Source: Melampsora larici-populina 98AG31
Lineage: Eukaryota; Basidiomycota; Pucciniomycetes; Pucciniales; Melampsoraceae
Direction: 5' to 3'
NCBI RefSeq assembly: GCF_000204055.1
Contig: NW_006768840.1
Span: 266,690 to 330,689, forward strand
Length of the DNA: 64,000 nucleotides
The position numbers and the translations under genes are program-made. Below are positions 24,362-36,228 of the stretch, one piece after another. The stretch's first letter is position 1, and each line of letters starts with the position of its first letter. A model generated the notes under the pieces. That model saw nothing but the letters and a program-made list of their open reading frames with translations. It was not told the DNA's origin and did no database searches.

Positions 24362-26340
24362 GCTGAGGGATGATAAATTCAAAATTGATAGGAATCGTTC
24401 CTAGAATAAGTAGAAAACCGTTTGAGAGTGATGCTGTTATTGAATTGGATTTGGTTGGGAATCAGATCGAGAAATCAATGATGATTGTCAACTGAGTTGA
24501 GTCAAACCGCAGTGGTATTCTCGGGTCTCTCCGGCTGTCTCCGGTAATTTGAAGCCGGGTTGTGTTGTACCACAAATCTCATGTCACAACTTTCAAAATA
24601 AACATGTCACAGCAAGATACAGCCGTTCTTAACAAGGTTGCTTTTTTGCTAGAGTGAAGAGCATCCACAGTGGTCGGGCGCCAAATCAAGGCCCCAAATC
24701 GACCAAACCCAATCTAAACGAAAGTACTCACCATTTTCAATTATTCTGTAGTCAATACTCCGAATTTAGGAAACAAATGAGGAACAGACTTCAAGAAAAC
24801 AAAATCAAAGTAGATTTGAACAGCTCTAAGAAGCTACTAGACACGCCAAAAGCTTTCCCTTATATTGCAAAATGTATCTTAAAAACTGAACACTTTTCAC
24901 ATTTCCACTCTTACACTACAAAAAAAGTGTTCTTTTCTCATGGGATTGGAAAACTTTGAGTGTCACAGAAAATTACACATACTTTTCTTTTTTCATTTGA
25001 GATGATCTGCCTTGGGAAACAGCCTTCCAACACCGTAAATGAAATACTATGACTACATTGCTCGTATAAGGACAGCTGTGTCTTTCCAAAGATACATATA
25101 CAGAGTGGGTGGAGAGTGGAAAACTATGATATACAAAAGATTTTCACTCTTACACCATAATAAGCTGCAAATAAACAACCAATTTTCATGGGTTTTTTTA
25201 TTGTACTTGTTTCTTCTTGATCGTGATTAACAGAAGAACACAGTGTTGTAATTAAGACTTCCCCACTTGATGATTTTGGAAGAGATTTTTTGAAACAATT
25301 GACTTGCTTGTACCCTACAATTCCCTGACAACTGATTCTAACTAGATGCATCGAGTGATTTGCACAGAAAGCTTAGCAAACCACCTGCTCCAGATCATCA
25401 TCAACAAAGGCCTTTATTTGCAACAAAGGTGCGGTTTTGTTTACCAATTACAATTCAAGACAATCACCAGATCTTGAACTCATAGAGCTGTGATTATTCA
25501 ATATTTCCGTGTCGTATAATCAAACATACTACACCAGTGAGCTCAAATAGTTGTATATGTATTATTGTTATTCTTTCCTTAATCTAACTTCTCATATGAC
25601 TTTTCTTTTTCAACAATCAGAAATATGGCCAAGAGGAAATGACCTAAGTCGCCAGTCACCAGTCCCAAGAATGAGGTTACACCCACGGCTCATATGTACA
25701 TGATGAGGATTGACAGTCAATTATTGCCAACAACTCAAGGACTCAATACTTCCACTCCCCCAAAAGGAACCAACACCACCCACCAGCCATCTAAGGACAA
25801 CACTTGTCCTGAATCTAGCTCAATGAATTATCTATTCAACTACCCTTTATGGCCCAAGATCCAGACACTACCCAAAACACTCCATGTCTTTCTTTAAAGT
25901 GACTTTGACTCCATCACCTCAAAGACTACAAACCTTGACTATTATTGTGTTTTGCACCACTTCAATCCCAAGACTAAGTCGCGCCCTTCTCACACCAAGG
26001 CTAAAGTAAAGAAAGACTTTGATGACAACTTAAAGCCACCCTTGCTCCCATTTGCCATGGAGCCACCTAAGCCAGACACGGACACTAGTGAAACATCCCC
26101 ACCTGATATAGATTTTGATCCGCTTCATTGGCGTACTCCTCGGGCCATGTTGTCTCAAGCCTCCAGGCGCCCAGGGTACTCAATCACATCACACCCCCGA
26201 ATTGACCAAATATTGATCTTATACAAAGCATTTGTTGATCCCAACCTTTTATTGCCAGTCAACAGAGAATTTTGTCACAAAACCAAATGCCTTACGGCTG
26301 ATAAGGCTTGTCAAAAGACAATTGAATACTTGTCAGCCCT
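24362..26340. other. Isomerase promoter side and decayed accessory DNA
   Basis: AT-rich DNA. An open frame at 25952-26395 (147 codons, proline/threonine-rich start, ending in RPGYSITSHPRIDQI...) is unrecognised and may be part of a degraded element. No other gene is supported. Confidence 0.4.
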
Positions 26341-26360
26341 GGGTACATACGTATGTACCC
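26341..26360. repeat. Perfect 20-bp palindrome
   Basis: GGGTACATACGTATGTACCC is identical to its own reverse complement with no spacer. It sits at the upstream edge of the AT-rich, LTR-like stretch. Confidence 0.9.
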
Positions 26361-26389
26361 AAAGACTAACTTGTAAAATAGATAACCAC

Positions 26390-27240
26390 CTTTAGACAAC
26401 TAATTACATGTACAACAACCTTACAAAACATATGTAGCTTGTAATAAACCATATATACATTCTAATTACATATACATATACATTTAAAATTATATGTAAT
26501 ATGTAATAAAACACTAATTACACCTCATAACTCATTTCAAGAGTTAAAATGCTTATACTACATAAATTACATAACATGTATATGTAATTATGTAGTATTA
26601 ATAATAATCATAACTAACAATAATAATTAAACCCTAAACCACTGTAGTGATACAAACAAATATCACTACAGTTAGGTTTGGAGAAGAGAGTATATAAACT
26701 CCCCCTCTCTCAGCCCTCAGAGATTCCTACCCAAGCAATAATTACCCACTACTTTTAAAGAACAATTAAAGTTCAACTGAAGTAAAAATCAAGAGTCTTA
26801 TATATAAAATAAGACTAGTGATAAACTTCATCAACTTTAATCAGCTTCCTGATCAAAAGTAGGTAATACAGTCTTCACTCCCCTGTGGATCCTCTACTTC
26901 CCCCAAGTAGAAACTCTTTTAGGTTGGTGACCTTCAAACAACCCTTTAATGCTGGCAGTGTACAATTACTTTCAGGTTGGTGACCTTAAGAACAACCCCA
27001 AGTTGGTGACTTTAAGAACAACCAGTCTAGTGATATTCACCTCACTCTTCATTCTGTTAATAAAGGTTTGAAGGAAAACCTTGGATCCAGTTTTCATTAA
27101 TTATAAAATTATTATAATTACAAATAAAATCTCCTTTTAAGGAGTCATTTAACTGTAGTCTGTCTGGGTTTATCCAAACAGACCAGTCCCCCTTCCTCTT
27201 TCTCTATCTTTCATATATTTCTTTTGTAATTACCTTATAA
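26390..27240 (+). mobile_element. Possible LTR-like or decayed retroelement segment
   Basis: A non-coding stretch with a hairpin (CTGTAGTGATA / TATCACTACAG at about 26641-26672), a TATA-like AGTATATAAACT followed by a pyrimidine run (about 26689-26715), three near-repeats of GGTTGGTGACCTT with ACAACC (about 26921-27025) and an AATAAAGG polyadenylation-like signal near 27058. This order (hairpin, TATA, start-like tract, polyA signal) is LTR-like. No matching second copy, primer-binding site or target duplication was found, so the call is weak. Confidence 0.3.
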
Positions 27241-28634
27241 TTGAAATATAAAAAGTAAATATTCAAACATTACCAACCATCTAGTACCCACTTAGTGAGC
27301 CTTGAGTCCTCTTTAGAGCACCCAAACCTCACAATACTTGCACTTTGCGCTGCAATGTCATGCTCCACATATATTTGTGCGCTCCGTCTCACTTACACAT
27401 CCGTTCTTGTTGGACTTGTACAGTGCCCTCCAAAAATTTTATGTACAGTGCACATCTGCTCTGTATGTAGGGTCACTAGCAGCTCAGCGGTGGGCGCCGC
27501 GGCTAGGGATTTTTATTTTTAGGTAGGCTAGACGGCTTAAAATTGGCCAGTGGCATTGCACTTGACATACTTGTTTCAACCAGTTTCATTTGTTATGTGG
27601 TAGTGCAAATGTAGTTCCTTTCATCCACAGTAGTGTACAGGTTTATTTAGTTGAATTATCCAGCTCCCACTGTTTTCCATGTTCCGTCTTCTTAGCTTAG
27701 TTGCCAATTATATTGCTCCTGCTTTGCCAAGTCCTAATTTTGAGTTTTGGCAATGATCACCCGCCCTGCCAAACGCACAATGACATCTTTGAGTTTGAGA
27801 CAATTTACTTCTGTGTTCTTGCGAGTCTGGTCAGCTCTACAGTGTTTTGTTCACAAGGATATGTTACTACCTTGACTTGCTTCAATTCCAACTTCAACAG
27901 TTTTGTTTCCTTCTTCAACATCATCATCATTCTGATCAGTTCTTTTCCTCTCAGAATTAGGTATCATAACAGAAATAAGTGAAGATCTATGATTTAATTG
28001 ATTTTGTTTAGAAGATGAAGGATTGAATGACTTAGAAGGGGAATAATTTGGAATTAAAACACATTCAAGTTGACTACTTTTACTTCTTCTTTTTGTTGAA
28101 TGTGGATGATCTTGATTTGTTGTGATGCCATTTGACCAGTCACTTTCTAAAATTTCATTTGTTCTCCCTTTTTTGATAAGTGTAGGTTTCTAAGTAGCTA
28201 CTTTTGACCTTTTCACTGCTTGTTATTTACTTTGACTTGTCACTTTCTGCAAGCTTTGCCGCATGTTTGATACCTATCATTCAAGTTAAAGGTAAACCTT
28301 GTTCACCAGCAAAGCCTGATTAAACTCCCGATCCCTACTACCGATTTCCAGGTTTACACGTCCAACACATTTTAATCTGAATTCCATGCGCCTCACCCCA
28401 AATACGTTTGTCATTCCTCTCATCAGACTGAGTCAACTATCAATCCATTTAAACAGATTCATCAAACTTTTAACAGAACAAATCAATTTGAAATGCAAAA
28501 TCAAGCTCCAATGAGCTTCATTCAATCTCATTGAACGTAAAATCAACCAAATTCTGAAACCATTCCCAAACCAAATTAATCATATTCATCACAATCAACT
28601 AACCAGTGTGCAAGATCCCTCAAGATAACAAGTC
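27241..28634. other. Intergenic, no supportable gene
   Basis: Low-complexity and AT-rich; ORFs are short and hydrophobic without family likeness. Confidence 0.45.
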
Positions 28635-30610
28635 ATGATACATCTCAACCCTAAAAACCCATTGGTATCTTTACTTACTCAAGATGCATTGACCATTCAT
28701 GAAGCGGTTACTGGGTGGGCAGCTGTAGCCAAAAGAACATCAGGCAAAGTTCGCATCCTAGACCTCAAACAGAGCAGGGTCAAGGAATGCATCAATTGGG
28801 TTCAAGCTGTCACAGAAATCAAAGACGCCTTAATCAACATATTTCAAGCAATCAAAAAAGCTAATTGGGAAGCTGCTACACGACATATCCAATGTTCCAA
28901 TGGAATCAATCAAGAAATGATTTGTAGCCAATTTGCAGAAGCAGTGGTGGTAAGCGATTTTATAGAGTCTTACTGAAGACAAAATGAATGCCCCTTATAT
29001 GTTTATTTTCTCAGCCTACGACCCATATCCCTGAACCACCTTTGATTGCTTCAGAAAACTTTACAAACCAATTAACTGGAATCTTTTTGAAGGCTTTCAC
29101 TCAGGCTGCTAATTCAAAAGATGAAGCTACTACTACTTGATCCTTTAAACTCTTTCCACTTTTAGGGTCTAACACATCCAAGGCTGGATTAGCATCTTAC
29201 TCAGATTTTGTCCAAACATTAATCAGCCTTCCTCAACCAACTCGAACAGGGTCATCACATCCTAAAACATGTCTTCCTCAACTAACTTCACTCTTTGAAC
29301 AACTGGCTCTAATCATCAATCAACATCAACCAATAGTAGACAAGTATCATGGTCCTTGCTCGACGGTCACTGTTGTTACCCAGCTTAATATGGAACTAGA
29401 TTGGAATGACAACAGGATACTATTGAATTGGGAGGAAGATTGGCAACCTCAACGCAAAATGAATGAAATTTCAAACTACACATTTCCAGCACTCAATCAA
29501 CTTCGTACTACTGACAATACAATTCATAACCCTTTATCAAGCTCGATCATCTCTAACCTCAATGACTCTACTCCCACAACTTCATTTGCATCCTCATCAA
29601 TCAATTTGCCGGTTGGACTTGAAAGTTCTTTGCGATCTTTTTCTGGAAACGTTCAACACACTTATAATTTACAGCCTTTCCTGAGCGCGATGTCTGGTGC
29701 TTCAAATGTCACCGCTGCTTTTATTGATAACAAGATGCCCGATTTGAAAGCAATCAATGATATCATCACCGAACTGACGGGTATGAGTAGACAATGACAA
29801 ACATACAGGAGGTTTTGGTATGCACAGTTTGGTGATGAAGAGCAGGAGCTGCAAGATAATGGTACTCAGGAAACTGTTCAAAATCCAGCTGATCCAACAC
29901 AGCCCTCATCCCCAAAACTTACTCCTGTATCAGTTGAAAGGAAGTGACCCGAGGAGATGTGTCATACAGCAGCATCTTTATCCGTAAAGAAGTTGAAGAA
30001 GGAAAAAGCTGTTTGAATGAATTGAGACTTGTTCAATCAAACTTTTCCACAATACAAAAGTAAGTGGTTGCCTAAATCATGATAGGATCTCCTTGTTAAT
30101 TTCCTCACTGATCTCAATCTCTCCACTCTGTAATCATAGAATGGATTGGAACAACTCTTTACCCAATTGATTCAACCTAGGATCAGACCATAATAACAGA
30201 TTGTTATAAGGACATAACTTAGAATAGGAACGGTACACTGGAGCCAAATCCCATGATTTTGTTTGCAAACAATCTATTCAAGCCTGGGAATCTTTGATTA
30301 AACCATATTGGGTAAGAAACTTTCCATTGGTTCAATGACATTGATATGATTGACTTTGACCTCTTTTCTCATACTTTGTATACATATGTTTCTTTGGCTA
30401 GATGGGTCTTACACCAAACAGCTTTCATCAACTCTTCTCAGCAATGATCAATATGCTTTCAAGACCATGGGAAACTCAACTCCAAAATATGAAATTTACA
30501 GAATTAGGATCCATAAGCTGTTACTCAGTTACCTTTCTTAATTTAACCCAGTTCAACTGTCATTTATCACCTCAGAACAACAGAAGTGAATGGATGTCTC
30601 TCTGAAATTA
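28635..30610 (+). pseudogene. Decayed multi-exon gene of an unrecognised rust-type family
   Basis: Open blocks at 28635-28949, about 29014-29390 (interrupted by stops), 29390-29797 and 30402-30510 are separated by AT-rich intron-like gaps. They read like one protein: helical, rich in Asn/Ser/Thr, with EAVTGWAAVAKRTSGKVRIL near the start and PWETQLQNMKFTELGSIS near the end. A GTAAGC donor follows 28949. In-frame stops near 29140 and 29797 break it. I do not recognise a domain, and the family assignment (lineage-specific multicopy rust gene) is inference. Confidence 0.3.
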
Positions 30611-31925
30611 CAAGCATAAAAGTAAATGATGAAATGACTTTACATCATTTTCTTCATCACAGTTGTACTTTTCATTCTGAAACTGTAAGCTGAGATGATT
30701 CAAGTCAACACCATTCATACAAATAAGAAGTGATTGCAGATGAGGCGTTGAGCTTATTCACATCATGCAAACCCATTTAATTCCTCCAGCAGATGCTATC
30801 ATTGACTCAAAAGTGACTAATTTCAAAACTTAAGCTGATTATTATGCCAACCCCATCAGCCCATTGAGAGAGCAAAAGGGTAGCAATTTGGCAATGGAGA
30901 CTTTTGGAAGTCTTTATTGGAAATTAAACACAAGATGGTGTAGAACATACACAGGAAGTAGCTTTAGGGTTGAGATCACTCAGAGATGATTTTTGAGAGC
31001 CTTGGTACCTAACACTCATGAGGATGCTGTGTACAGGCACTCTCAATACTACTGTACCTATACAACTTGAACCTGTTCAAATTAGATCCATTTTCTTCTT
31101 ATTCAACTTCTTATTGTATTTCTAGAAAAAATAAAGCTGAACATTGAAGTCCGATCAATTGTGGGACTTGCATAGTTTCTGAATCACAGATCCAATACAT
31201 ATGGCTAATTAGTACCCTAATTCATAACAAGGTACCTAAGTACAGCCAGTATTGTCTCTCACATTGGTAATACATATACCTTGGTATTCTGTCAAAAAAA
31301 CTGTTGGGTGTGTATATCTGTCATTCACAATCATTGATAGGTGGGTTATTGATATACATTGGTAAGTAAGGTTTTGATAAAGTCAATCACAAAACTCCAT
31401 CTTTGCTGATTCATATGAATTCTTTCAAAGTGATTTCTTGAAGATTCATCCCAAGATCAATCATGGTGGGTATTGTGTCACTTAGAAGATCTACAATAGA
31501 TGCCATCCACATAATGTGATATTCTGAACGCGGCGCCTGCCGCTGATGTGCTAGTTAATAATAAACATATACATATCAGAATCATTTTCAAATATAAAAT
31601 CAGTATTCATAACAGGTCAATGGCAGTGTACTCAATTGGATTTTTGGCCATAATTCAAATCAATTGTTTAATATAAGTATGATAAGGATCCCAGGATTTA
31701 ATACTTAATCTTGCTCCTCTAATGACATGATAGTAAAACCCAATAATTTTGAAACCTTTAAAAAATGATCTTCGGAATCAATTTCTTCATTTAAAAATAA
31801 ACCAAATGACTTTTTTCAAAAAAAAGTATCATTACATCAGCAATAAACTTCATGCCCAATTTTATCTTTCCAGAGAATCAAAAAAAGAGAAACCAATATT
31901 CAAGGAAGTCAAAAAATCAAACTAA
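30611..31925. other. Intergenic, no supportable gene
   Basis: AT-rich DNA with a GC-rich palindromic core GCGGCGCCTGCCGC near 31530, recalling GCGGCGCCCGCCGC near 39630. No ORF or intact element was seen. Confidence 0.4.
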
Positions 31926-32417
31926 GGGCCCGTTTGGCTGGTTTTCCAAAAATTTGTTACACAAAAACAAATTTTCAATCTGCCCTTTATTACACTTCAC
32001 CAAACACTCAACCAAAGAGCTTATCAAAAGTTTGAAATAGAGGGGCAAATGGAGGCAAAACCTCTTTTTGATCTCAAAAACAGCCTCAGGGCTGTTTTTC
32101 AAAATTGAAGATTTTTTGATCAAAAACGGTTTTTGCACCGCCAACATAGATGCCTCGGATTGAAAAATCCGAGGCATCATCGGATGGAAACCCTCGGACA
32201 GGTCTTGTCCGAGGATTTGATCCGAGGTATTTTTTGACGCAAAATAATACCTCGGATCAAAACCTCAGAAAGATTTTGTCCGAGGATTTGAGTCCGATGA
32301 TACCTCGGATTTTTCAATCCGAGGCATCTTTGTTGGCTGTGTTGGTCTTGATCGACTGCCATTGCCAAACACTGGTCTTTTTTTCAAAAACCATTTTTTT
32401 TCCATCTAAACGGGCCC
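31926..32417. mobile_element. PIF/Harbinger-type MITE (492 bp) with internal hairpins
   Basis: Ends are GGGCCCGTTT and its complement AAACGGGCCC, flanked by the 3-bp duplication TAA (31923-31925 and 32418-32420). That combination is characteristic of Tourist-like PIF/Harbinger MITEs. There is no ORF of consequence. The interior contains self-complementary blocks built on CCTCGGATT/AATCCGAGG at about 32150-32180 and 32298-32330, and variants between, so the middle can fold independently of the termini. Confidence 0.75.
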
Positions 32418-32499
32418 TAACCTCTTTGAAACTTTCCAAAACAGTTTTAGTCAACTTGTCTTTTTTCCTTGTGAATTTTTTTTTCATTTCCGAAACAAA

Positions 32500-32625
32500 A
32501 TTACGGAATGCGAGGTGTGTCAAAGTGACAAATCAAATTTCAAAAAGTGAATTTCAGATCCCCGGGTCAGAATTGACAAAACTGATTAAACATCAGATTC
32601 ACCCAATACTGGTCTGAAACCGCCT
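32500..32625 (-). repeat. Dispersed repeat, inverted partner of 39628-39770
   Basis: Read on the minus strand it runs through a GAATCTG..GTTTAATC block, GTTTTGTCA, CTGACCCGGGGAT, TTTTTGAAATTT, TGTCACTTTGA and CATTCCGTAAT in the same order as the plus strand at 39650-39770. The segment ends at an assembly gap. Confidence 0.65.
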
Positions 32626-32748
32626 NNNNNNNNNNNNNNNNNNNNNNNNNNNNNNNNNNNNNNNNNNNNNNNNNNNNNNNNNNNNNNNNNNNNNNNNNNN
32701 NNNNNNNNNNNNNNNNNNNNNNNNNNNNNNNNNNNNNNNNNNNNNNNN
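32626..32748. other. Assembly gap (123 N) next to a long poly-A run
   Basis: A run of N is followed by AAG and about 21 A residues. The gap lies next to the palindromic satellite, a plausible cause of assembly failure. ORFs drawn through it are artefacts. Confidence 0.95.
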
Positions 32749-32879
32749 CAAGAAAAAAAAAAAAAAAAAAAAAAGGGGCGAATGCGCGACCAGAGTGTTT
32801 AAAGACGGCAAGGCAGATCCACACAAGACCAAGTTTACTGATAGCATATTATCATGGAATGGACCCACTAGCCTGCTGG

Positions 32880-34110
32880 GTGATGTATTACGTCAGTTGA
32901 TTGACTGCAGCTGCAGACTGGCGGAGTGGGTGGTCACAGGCCCTGGCCACCGCACGCTTATGGTCAAACTTTAAAAGGTAGACTACCTAGCCTTGGGTGG
33001 TCCATCTCTCCAGTCGATCGACTGAAAGAATCTGTAGCTCCCGCCCTGGCCACTGCCTGCTTATGGTCAAACTTTAATAGAGAGACCACCTAGCCTTAGG
33101 TGGTCTATCTTTCCAGTCGATCAAGTGAAGAAATCTTCAGCTTTAGATCTGGCCACCGCCAGCTTATGGTCAAACTTTAATAGACAGACCACCTAGCCTT
33201 AGGTGGTCAGCCTTGCCAGTCGATCGACTGGAGCCACAGATTGCCCCAGCCAATCAACTGGCCTCACCTGGAGCCACAGATTGCCCCAGCCAATCAACTG
33301 GCCTCACCTGGAGCTCCAGTCGATCGACTGGAGCCACAGATTGCCCCAGCCAATCAAATGGCCTCACCTGGAGCTCCAGTCGATCGACTGGAGCAGTTTG
33401 TGGCTCCAGCCAATCAACTGGGGCCATTGGGAGCTCCAGTCGATCGACTGGAGCAGTTTGTGGCCCCAGCCAATCAACTGGGGCCATTGGGAGCTCCAGT
33501 CGATCGACTGGAGCAGTCTGTGGCTCCAGCCAATCAATTGGGGCCATCAGGAGCTCCAGTCGATCGACTGGAGCAGTCTGTGGCCCCAGCCAATCAACTG
33601 GGGCCATCAGGAGCTCCAGTCGATCGACTGAGGCAGTCTGTGGCCCCAATTGATTGGCTGGGGCCATTGGGAGCTCCAGTCGATTGACTGGAGCAGTTTG
33701 TGGCTCCAGCCAATCAACTGGGGCCATCGGGAGCTCCAGTCGATCGACTGGAGCAGTCTGTGGCTCCAGCCAATTGACTGGGGCCATCAGGAGCTCCAGT
33801 CGATTGACTGGAGCAGTCCGTGGCTCCAGCCAATCAAATGGGGACATCGAGAGCTCCAGCCAATCTGCTGAAGCAGTCTGTGGGTCCAGAAAATTGACTG
33901 GAGAGATGGACCACCTAAGGCTAGGTGGTCTCTCTATCAAAGTTTGACCATAAGCTTGCAGTGGCCAGGGTAGGAGCTATAGATTTCTCCAGTCAGTTGA
34001 CTGGAGAGATGTACCACCTGAGGCTAGGTGGTCCCTCTATTAAAGTTTGACCATAATCTGGGAGTGGTCAGGGCAGGCGCTTAAGATTTCTCCGGTCAAT
34101 TGACTGCAGA
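32880..34110. repeat. Palindromic satellite: 60-bp array inside inverted longer units
   Basis: The core (about 33220-33900) is a tandem array with an exact 60-bp period. Each unit contains GAGCTCCAGTCGATCGACTG, embedding the palindrome CCAGTCGATCGACTGG (variants CGATTGACTGG in two units), plus a CCAGCCAATCAACTGG block. Left of it are three units of about 115 bp with TTATGGTCAAACTTTAATAG and the self-complementary ACCACCTAGCCTTAGGTGGT; right of it the same units recur in inverted orientation (AAAGTTTGACCATAA). The whole locus is thus a large imperfect inverted repeat. Because 60 is a multiple of three, frames stay open on both strands. Confidence 0.85.
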
Positions 34111-34599
34111 TTTGAATTCAGGACCTTTTTTTTAATTTATCCATTAGAAAATTTCAAAGCGCGTAAATCTGTTTAATTTTCTTCTTTGCGAAGGTCCCCT
34201 TGACATTTACCATTCATATTCTTCAAACACATTATGACATTGGACTCATAATGTTTTTTGCCCTTTGTATGTATTTGTGTAATTAAATTTGGTTATCCTT
34301 TATGGGTGATTGATACACTGTTGGCCTGCCAACACAACTATTGGCTACTGCTTGGCTTCATACCCACCAGGAGCAAGTGCGCAATGCTGTGTCCACAACA
34401 TGTCACATGACTTACTCAAACCACCATCTGGCCATCCTTGCTTGTAGTCAAATACATGTTATACAATCTGCAAACCACAAGCTGGCCCTGGATTAGTTTC
34501 CTATAATTTCAGAGTCAAAAGTGGAGGAGACTCATTGAAGCAACAAGTTTCAAACATCCCATCCGTCAAGTGCATCCATCAAGGTATGCTTTCATTAAT

Positions 34600-35146
34600 C
34601 TTTCCCAACCTTACTAGCTTCAGATTTTCACTTCATGTTGTGGGGGTGGAGTGGTAGCAGCCAGTGACTTGAGGATATGTGAACTCTTTAGGGGTAAGAA
34701 TAGGTGACTGAGGGGAACCCCGACAACTGGTCTAGCCTCTTGATTCACATATCACCAAGTCGTGGGTGTTCCACTCCATCCTCATTCTATGTGGGTGATA
34801 ATTCTGAAGCATTCCACGTGAGCTGACCTTTGTTTTATGCTTCCTGCAGCCAGGTTTCTCGGGTGAGATGTTATATCTCTCCGAGCAAGGTAACCCTGAT
34901 CAATACTAACTTTTTACTTCTATTGAACCAATGGCTAGGCAGCAATCTGATGTCAAGGAGAAAAAGGAAGCTGTAAAGTGGGCTGCACATAAGGCAGCTA
35001 GAGATGCTAAGTATAAACAGGAGAAGAAAAAGAAGTTACATGACACAAATTGTGAAGCTGTGAGAATTCACACAAGAGAAACTGTCAGCTCTAGACTAAA
35101 CATTAGAGGTGAACTATGCGTACAAAATGTATTTCTTAAAGTTTGA
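34600..35146 (+). pseudogene. Possible relic of the 5' end of a third Tet-like family gene
   Basis: The frame 34931-35146 starts MARQQSDVKEKKEAVKW, is lysine-rich, and contains HTRETVSSRLNIRGELCV, comparable to REHVSHRIKAGIKDRFGL in the Tet-like gene at 49939-51267. Upstream DNA at 34704-34738 (GTGACTGAGGGGAACCCC...) is also similar to the leader region of that gene (minus strand of about 51484-51515). No catalytic domain follows. The link is suggestive, not proven. Confidence 0.3.
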
Positions 35147-35776
35147 AAGGTGATTTCTAGACTAGTGAGGAATTAGTTTTCAATTCTTTGTAAGGTAAAC
35201 TGTTTGAACCTACAATCGTTACTTGTAGTTGTCTACAGTGTGGAGGAAGAACCTCTGTCAGTGTATCAGTAAGTGCAGTCACTTATTAATCTGGCTAGGT
35301 AAACATGTACTAACATCTAAAATCTTTGAGTGACACTTTAGTGTTGGTTTGATAAGATAGAACTTTATCAAAAGATTATAAGGAACTTAAGGAGCTTCAT
35401 TTGAATAACTTATGGTTAAACAATCTGTGGTATCACAAGGAACAAGAGCAAGATAACAAATGGAAGGAAAAGTGACTGTTTGATGACTGTGGTAAAGCTA
35501 AAGGAAATGACTACAAGTAGAGTTTTTTAAAGTATAACCAACAAGTTTTTGAGCTGGGTAGATTTGTTCGGTTGATTCCATTTTTAATGTAAAAATTAAA
35601 ATGAAAATGGGTTAGAAGGTGATAAGTTATTCTGGTCAACCAGGCAAGCTGGCAAACACAAGTACAGAAGGAAAGTCAGTAGGCAGAAATTTTTGTTTTT
35701 GCAATTAAACCTTGAGGTGAATGCTTGTCCTTGTCTGCTTCACAGGTACTTGTGCAGAGAATGAGGTGACAGATGA
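35147..35776. other. Intergenic, no supportable gene
   Basis: AT-rich, with no ORF or repeat that can be supported. Confidence 0.4.
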
Positions 35777-36228
35777 CACTGCGGGAATTAATAAGTTCAA
35801 AACCCGATTGAGCAAAATTGCAGTGTCTGAGTCCGCAATTCCACTCAATTGTGGATCTAGTTCACAACTTGTTCGCATTACGTTCACAAGCTTTCCTCGA
35901 GTTCCCCAGCTAAGCCTATGTAAACATATACACACGGCCTACATGTACAAAGGCCCCTTTCAGAGCAAAGACGTAGCCTCAAGAATGTTCACTTTAGCAA
36001 ATCCAGATTTGATGACTGAGGAATCTGTAAACATAGTAAGTAGACTCAGGTTTGAGAACTTAGAAGGTTGAAGGGTGACCAGTTGACCCAAGCCATTTAC
36101 AGCTGAAGGGAAACTTGTGAACGTAATGTGAACAAGTTGTGAACTAGATCCGCGATTGAGCAGAATTGCGGACTCAGACACCGCAATTTTGCTCAATCGG
36201 GTTTTGAACTTATTGATTCCCGCGGTGT
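35777..36228. mobile_element. Foldback/MITE-like element with about 130-bp inverted arms
   Basis: The left arm (from CACTGCGGGAATTAATAAG) and the right arm (CTTATTGATTCCCGCGGTG) are imperfect reverse complements for about 130 bp. They share ACCCGATTGAGCAAAATTGC, GATCTAGTTCACAACTTGTT and ATTACGTTCACAAG. About 190 bp of unpaired sequence lies between. No convincing target duplication was identified, so class and exact ends are open. Confidence 0.6.

Noticed and set aside
32567..32868. ORFs reading through X residues
   Set aside because: They cross the assembly gap and a poly-A run.
33203..33947. Long overlapping ORFs on both strands (up to 228 codons) with 20-residue repeats
   Set aside because: They follow from the 60-bp satellite period, are open in several frames at once, and have no start context, splice signals or domain.
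34318..34337. TGTTGG...CCAACA inverted motif considered as an LTR edge
   Set aside because: No partner LTR, primer-binding site or duplication was found nearby.
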